A DNA stretch of 64,000 nt from Daphnia pulex (Eukaryota; Arthropoda; Branchiopoda; Diplostraca; Daphniidae): contig NC_060019.1 in assembly GCF_021134715.1 (NCBI RefSeq), forward strand, positions 9,686,001 through 9,750,000. Reading direction: 5' to 3'. Below the pieces are notes generated by a model. The model was not told where the DNA came from, searched no databases, and was given only the letters and a program-made list of their open reading frames with translations. Below, piece by piece: positions 57,609-64,000 of this stretch (positions within the stretch are counted from its first letter, which is position 1; every line of letters begins with the position of its first letter). Position numbers and translations under genes: made by a program.

Positions 57609-60600
57609 TCACACTGAAGTGGTGATCTGTTCAATCACGTCGACGTCACGCGTGAGGACGCTGACGTCGTGCCACGTGTTCTGGCGTCGGAGCAGCTTGG
57701 GCGGCAGCCGGGGAATGCCTTGCTCCCGGTAATGAATCCCGTAGTCGCAGGTGCCGGCCTTCTGAAGCAGTTCAGGATCGCTGAGACTCATTTCGCGAAG
57801 GGACCGCTTCAACATCCTGTACCTCTTGACCTGCGCAATTGAAAATAAAACATTTTCTTTTTAATTTTAATATTCAATTTGAAGATGGGGAGGGAAAAAA
57901 AAAGTCCCGACAGTCACGCCGGATTCAACTTTTTCCCTAGTGCAACTTTTTCCGTCTCTTTCAAGTAGTCAGGAACAGATTCCTCGAATGGCTGGATATC
58001 TCTCTGCAAGGCTTTAGAAACTAAAGTTTACTTCAGAGTTCTCGAGGAACAGTTGGGCCGTCTGAAAGACGCGGGCACGAGGAATTACTTATCTGCATGA
58101 CTACGTGGAGCCTGCGTTAAGATTCTCTCTGCGTGCCGGCCTGCAACTCACCTAAAATATAGCGCCCACCCCATTCAATCTCGGATGGGATAGAACATAG
58201 ACCCTCCTTTATTGTTCGCTCTCCCTCTCTGTGTCGCCAGCCAAATCTCAAATCCTGTGGCGCATTTACGGCATGAGTTGCTATGCTGGCCAGCCAGCCC
58301 ACTGGGTCTCTGAGGAGAGACGGACAACTTGGAATATGTTATGGGTAGCCGGACTTGATTGGGGGGGGAGAGCGGACGAGGGGGATAATGTTGTACCTCG
58401 GGTGGAAGTTCCGGTATATCAATGGCGTCGGGCAGTTGCATTTCCGAGTGGATTTGGCAATCGTCGTCGATGTAGTCGTCGTCGTCGTCCAGCGGCAGAC
58501 CGCAGTCGGCGCAGCTCTGGCAAATGTCGCACTCGCCTTCCATCGCCAAGTGGTTGCAGCTGCCCAGGCAACCGTTCCAGTACTCGGCGTCCCACTCAAT
58601 GTCGAACGGGTAGCCCGGATTGGAGGCCGACTGTTTGAGCGGGCAGGCCGTCGGATGGTGGAAATGCTGACCGTGGCTCATGGGCTGCAAACTCATGTCG
58701 GGGGTCCCGTTGAAAAATTCCGCAATGGGATTCCGCTTCCACGGGATGGCGTGCAGGCCGAGTTTGAGGGCGATCCGCCGGCCGAGATTCTTGGGCAATT
58801 TGAGCGGATCCTGATTGTCCAAGTGCGGAGGCGGTGGCGGGGGCGGCGGGGGCGGTGGTTGCGTGCAAGTGCAAACGTCCTGGTGAACGGTCCGGATGCT
58901 GCTGGAATGTGCCGGCTGGGCAGAGGCAGAGGCGGCGGCGGCGGCGCTGCTGCTGCCGTTGCTCATTTGACTCCTGTAAATCAACGGCTCCTGACTGCAC
59001 TTGTCTCTAGACTCTTTGTGGTTGCTGTGATGGTGGTGGTGGTGGCCGCTGCTTCCAGCGCCGTCCGACGAGCGGTGGTGGAACGACGGCGGCGAGGATC
59101 GGCGTCCCAGGAACAAATTGGGCGGCGCCGCCCGTCGGTACATTTTCGATAGGAAGAGCAGCGATGCGCCGATGACGGTGAAAGTGAACGAAAAATAATA
59201 CCCCGCCCGCGGAGTACTTTGATTGATGTAACCTGCCAATCGAAAGAAAGTAAAGAAATATGAATGCCGGCCGCGGAATAATAGAGAGAACAATCGACGG
59301 ACCCGAGTCGAAGGGAGACGGGGGGATTTGGCCCAGCGCATATTAAAACTTTTCTAGAAAATATGAGGGGAAAGAAAAGAGGCCGCCGTCGCTATGAAAC
59401 TCGTCGGGAAAATGCCAATCGCCACATGTAATGAAGTTGCTCCCGCCGTGTGGGTCCGTTTTCTTTTTGTGCGTGCGTGAATCACACAGAGGAGAGGGGG
59501 AAGTTATTACCGGCCACAAAAGAGCAAAGACATCATAGGGTGCGGCCGAATGCGAGCGGGGCCAGCAGAGAGTTTTCATGGGAAATTACGGACCTAATGA
59601 CGTAGCTCAAATGGCCTATTTCTCATTTGGCAAAAAGGCTCAGAAACAGTTGACTCAGATGATTACTATTATTATTATTACTATTATCATTTCTCTTAAC
59701 GGTTTATGTTTTATTCGATTCTCGATTCTCTCTTCCCCCCCCCCCCCCATCCACCCGACAATCGCCACTTGGCTGGCCAAACACATTTCGGTTCTCTTTG
59801 TCGGCAGCCGGACGTAACGACGTGTGTTTTCAACTCTCTCTCTCTCGCTGTGTAGTTCTTTTTTTATTATTATTTGCCGGACAAACGGAATTGCGCCTAT
59901 GGGCCGGCCGCCATTATAATAATGGTTATATGAGACTACATATTCCCCAGTTCGCCCAGCTCATATTATTTACAGTACACAGCAGCAATCAAGGGGCCCC
60001 TATACAACTTGTCCGTAGCTCGAGATACCGCGGGCTATTCAAATCGATCGAATCGCCGCCTATTTCCGTGACCGTTCCCAACTTAAATGGCATTCAAATG
60101 TTATTAGAATAGAACGTGAATGTCGTTACATCTCAAAAAGCAATGTCGCTCTAAATTTTCTTGCCCCAGCCAGCACTCGACGCCCGACGCAAAACAATTT
60201 CTTTTTTAAAAACAGGGTCGAGTAGTGGACGGACGGACGGTTGAGTGGCATAGGCCATTAGCGCAGTGATACGCAATCCGTTGGAACAACGGGCCGGCAT
60301 ATAAGAGAAAGCGGGCTAGACCGTCATTATGTTACAAGCCGGGCACCGTCTCTGTATATAGTACAGATCCCATCAACTGGATCACATGTACACCAGACTA
60401 AATGACGTGAAGGAAAAAAGAAATAAAATAAAGTCGTTTTTTATTTTATTTTTATTTCATATTATTTAAGTGACTGCCATTTGATTGCTTATCTCGACCT
60501 GACTTGTCACTCAACCGCATTTTTATAGATCATGTCCAGGGCCTGATTTCTATTACAAGACGGCCCTCAAGAAATGACTCTGCCCAGCTCTGCCCAGCAT

Positions 60601-63360
60601 TCTAGACGAAGTGCTTCTAGTTCTAGAACTAAGTATACAACTATGATTTATTGGTGTCCAGCATTTACCTGCTATGGGGACGCCGAAGAGAGTTGGCAAG
60701 GAGCGGACGGCCAGGACGAGGCTCCATCCTCGGGCGAATTGCCTGGCACGGACCCTGTCCAGCGTGTACTGGTGGACGGCGTACTGGTAGCCGCCCAGGC
60801 AGAATCCGTAGAGCCAAGCGAAGAGGACGTAGCCGTGGTAACCGTTGACCGTGGCCAGCGCCAGCAGTGACAGACCTGAATAACAACAAAAGAAAAGCGG
60901 AAATGATGAGGAAAAAAGTTGAAGTTGGAAGTCAAAACGGAGATTGTTATGTTGTTGTGGTTGTTACCTATTCCATAGAGCGTGGCCTGACATAAATACT
61001 GAAGTGAAATGAGGCATTGTGGGCTGGGCCGGAGGACGACTAGGCCGACGATGACTGTGCCGGCCGCCATGGCCAAACCCATGAAGGTGTGAATCAGCAA
61101 CAAATCGCTGGCCTCCAAACCGTCCTCTTCTCCTTGCAGCGCCTGGGCGTTTAATAGAAATGGACGTCGTCATATTCTCTCACATCATACAAAACAATCA
61201 TCAGACCCGCGACCGACACTCATTGTTTGTTCTCTTTTCAATGCTGCTGCTGCTGGCCAGCCGTGAAAGAGTGAGAGAGAGAGATAGGAATTTATGAAGA
61301 GAGAAAACGGCCCATCTTATATGTCCGGCTCATTTTCTTTTCTATATACAAGCCTCCCCCCCAAAAGGGGAATTTTTCCAGGGGTCTACAACAGCAGCGT
61401 GAGTTAATCAACTCTTCGTTTGTTATGCATTAGACACGCACTCTTTTTTCTTCTTCTTCTCTCACACGAGTTGTGTGCTTATTTCTGCCTCTATTTTTGG
61501 TGCTGGACCGGGAGTGGGATTCTCATTGAACGACACGTCATCCAGCCCTGCTGCTGCTGCTGCTCCCCCACCTCCCTTGACAGGTACACCACGTAACCTC
61601 TTTCTTCTTTCGTTTGTTTCGTTCGTTCGTGCTCGTCTATAAAAGAAAAGAAAAGAAAAGAAGAAACGCTTCTCCTTTTTGTGCGGACGTAAAAGGCAGC
61701 CATCAATTCGTTCCAGCTCGGCGATTTATGTAAATCGTAGTAGTACCGCGCAGCCTATAGCCTACACTGGGCCGGCGGGCGAATTTGGCAGCTTTTATCT
61801 TGTCACTGCAGGTGACTGGCATGCCGGGCAGCCGGGCTGCAGCCCGGAAGAAAATACCAACCGAGAGTTGGGGGTCCCGAAAAAACGTTGCCAATTCCCG
61901 ACAATAAAATAAAAATTGTGTGTGTTGCCCGTCGCGGTTTGAGTCATTCGTCGGTGGGGTGGGATTATATGGGAGAGAGAGAGACTTCAAAAGAAGAAGA
62001 AGAAAAAGAATTCAAAATGATATTACCAGATAAAAGAGCGGAGTGTAGGCGCCGATGGCTCCGATGCCGGACGACAGGAGGATCATGCGGAGGCTCTTGA
62101 GTCGCAGAACGGAGAAGTCGAAATAGGGCGGCCGGTCGTTGCTCGGCTTCCCTTTGACTTTGACCTGTCATCGCCCGTGAGACCGCACCAAACAACAAAC
62201 AAACACAAACAACAACAAAATGTGTAGAGCTGCTACTACAAACCATTTTTTGTTTCTTATTTTTATTGCCTTAAAAGAAGAAGAAGAAGAAAAGAGCTCA
62301 GATGTTTGGGTGAAAAAGAAAAAAAGGGTGGCCCCCGCAACCTTTCTCGGGAAAATTGATCGGGTGATAAAAATTTACGTAATACCATCAGCTGAGAGAA
62401 GACATGAATCACCACGGGAATTTCAACGGGGAAAAAAAAAGACGAGTCTATATTTATAATGACCGGAAACCGCAGTTTTTCACGGAAGAAAAACGAAAAT
62501 AAAAAAAAATTTGATGAAGTTTTTGTTTGAACAATTTATACCCTTCATTTTTTTTTTCTCTCCTACCGCAAGTTATTTATTTTTTGGGTTAAATGATGTG
62601 ATATCATTTTGCGTTGAAAGCTTCAGAATTTTCGGTTCGACCGCAAAGTAACTGAACTGGATAATAAATAACGCCCGCACCGTCCACGATATATTTGATC
62701 GTCTCATTCGACTTCCGGCGAACGAGACACCCGCCGGTCTTGTCTTTTTCGCTTTCAAATCTGTTGCGCACCGTGTGCGATCCAATTTTAGTTCTCAGAG
62801 CCAATAAAAATCTACAACTGCTGCTGCACACGCTATGCGCTACACTAGATTGCGCCACCCGCAAACGTCAATTTGCCGTTTCCACCTCCTCAGAAAACGA
62901 AATGAAAGTTTTTGTGTCTTCCCCCAACTGCCCGCCGTGGTGGCACAAAAGTTTTCATTAAGTTTTGGGAAATTTGGCTGTTGAAAATTTGCTGGGAAAT
63001 GAAACCAAAAACCAAACTAAGCAAGCGCGGAGAGCGCCGTTCTTCTGACAACTTTTTTCTCACACACAGACAAGGAGATTGGGGCCCAGTTATAAAAAGT
63101 AGCTAATTAAAAAAAGGGCCACGTCACGCCCGTTAGAGTAATGCATGGCCAGTGAGAGAGAGAGAGAATGAAAAATCATTAAAATGAAAATTAAAATGAA
63201 AAATGAAAATGAAAACACGCACTTTTTTGCGCTGAGTCTTGAGATGAAGGATGGCCCTTCGCTGCGGGTGGTAGAGACTAGCCGAACGATAGAAGGTGCC
63301 CAGAAAGAAGGCCGACAGGAGGAGTCCGGTCGCCGCTTGCAGTCCAAGACGCCAGCCCAT
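57609..63360 (-). CDS. SLC16/monocarboxylate-transporter-like protein, 3' part
   Basis: Six phase-consistent exons on the minus strand: 63360-63223, 62164-62027, 61142-60968, 60875-60669, 59232-58397 and 57830-57609, giving 571 residues. They encode the second half of a major-facilitator fold. GWRLGLQAATGLLLSAFF fits TM6, and segments through FSVLRLKSLRMILLSSGI, ASDLLLIHTFMGLAMAAG, YGFCLGGYQYAVHQYTLD, LPTLFGVPIAGYINQ and YYFSFTFTVIGASLLFL fit the later spans. TM1-5 must lie upstream, beyond 64000. The family moves monocarboxylates or related small acids across the plasma membrane; the substrate is not predictable here. The tail is long and unusual: a His tract, 11 prolines, a Cys cluster (CDICQSCADC), an Asp-rich run, and a C-terminal TTSV that fits a class I PDZ ligand. 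The large exon could read through to a stop at 58175, but the GAG/GTACAA donor at 58397 joins cleanly to the conserved-looking last exon. Confidence 0.8.
59233..60668. other. Large intron of the SLC16-like gene
   Basis: 1.4 kb between the TM11-region exon and the next upstream exon. It holds a C-run at 59736-59748 and T-rich DNA. No nested gene or RNA was recognised. Confidence 0.6.
61143..62026. other. Intron of the SLC16-like gene
   Basis: Simple-sequence tracts (CT, TTC, a CTG run at 61545-61563). No other feature. Confidence 0.6.
62165..63222. other. Intron of the SLC16-like gene
   Basis: About 1.06 kb with GAA runs and an A/T-rich middle. Open frames on either strand lack domain features. 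Confidence 0.6.
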
Positions 63361-64000
63361 CTGACTGGTGGAAGACAATCGTCAACACACAACAAAAAAC
63401 AAAAAACAAGCAAATTTAAAAAGAAAAATCAGCCAAGACAAATAGAAAATATGTTTTCTTTCAGAAAAGACTAGAGAAAGAGAATAAACAATAGAGGAAC
63501 CAACAGGAGCAAACTGTGCACTTCTTTCACTCGAGACGAGGCCAATGTTATCTATAAAATCACGCCGAAAGAGCTCGTGTGTTTGTAGTAGTAGTAGTAC
63601 AACAATTCCGTAATGAACAACCGCATCAGCAGCAGCAGCTGCCGGGGGGGAAATGAAAATTCCGGAGCATCACACACAGAGAGCGGCTCATTAGTCAAAA
63701 GGAAAAAAAAAAAAACACCTGGGAAAACACACACATACAAGTAAAGGGAAAATAAGTTTTGGTTGTTTCCCTGGGCAGGAGGAGCAGGAGCAGCACGCTT
63801 TGTCATCATGAAGTTGTCTCCTTTGGCGGGTTTTTTTGAAAATAAGGAGAACATTTTTATTTGTGTGAATTTGAACAACAATGAAGCAGGTGGCGTAGTT
63901 ATTAGGCGCTTAAAAAAAAAGCCCTCCCCGTCCAAAAAAGGGAACCAAAAGATTGAAATAAATTTTAAAAAGTAAAAAGAAAAAGAAAAACTAACCCGAG
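63361..64000. other. Upstream intron of the SLC16-like gene, runs off the window
   Basis: The exon at 63360 begins mid-protein after an acceptor (CCAGTCAG), so this stretch should be intron. No exon encoding TM1-5 is visible before the window ends. Confidence 0.5.

Noticed and set aside
58355-59152. 265-codon open frame on the plus strand opposite the SLC16-like exon
   Set aside because: It is the antisense shadow of the His/Pro/Ser-rich tail exon. The minus-strand frame has phase-consistent exons on both sides.

Overview
The window looks like nuclear DNA of an arthropod, most likely a branchiopod crustacean close to Daphnia. The reasons are a Krüppel gap-gene orthologue with an arthropod-style Inr/DPE promoter, a TTAGG-type telomeric tract, many very short introns (about 65-115 bp in IFT88), and tyrosine/threonine-rich YYTEAPKYY-type sequences of a kind I associate with Daphnia. 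The genus is an inference; no search was run.

Layout. Positions 1-17138 form a gene-poor, pyrimidine-rich and microsatellite-rich region with no gene I can support. It lies upstream of Krüppel (promoter about 17145, CDS 17840-21239, + strand). A T-rich 3' region and intergenic stretch follows to about 29785. A minus-strand gene at 34115-30125 encodes a secreted-then-anchored receptor-like protein with a signal peptide, a THSD1-like ectodomain, a thrombospondin type 1 repeat, a CUB-like domain, one membrane span and a long tail.

Positions 34600-53370 are repeat-dominated. They hold a foldback element enclosing a Pol III (tRNA-like) unit and a TTAGG tract (35926-36552), an array of GTTCTAYTGTCG motifs (36600-36910), and a giant, almost perfect inverted duplication (38455-44388 against 45339-51270, 950 bp spacer). 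Each arm carries two decayed tyrosine-rich genes, a TIR element, a three-unit tandem repeat and an unidentified open exon. Diverged inverted homology continues outside the arms.

IFT88 (53446-57051, +, 15 exons, complete) follows, with a candidate RFX X-box just upstream. It converges on an SLC16/monocarboxylate-transporter-like gene (minus strand, 57609-63360). The 5' half of that gene lies beyond the window.

The genes do not form a pathway: a gap transcription factor, an orphan adhesion-type receptor, a ciliary transport subunit and a transporter. The most unusual feature is the roughly 12.8 kb palindrome. Gene models were built by hand by joining exons with consistent phase and checking that each total is divisible by three.
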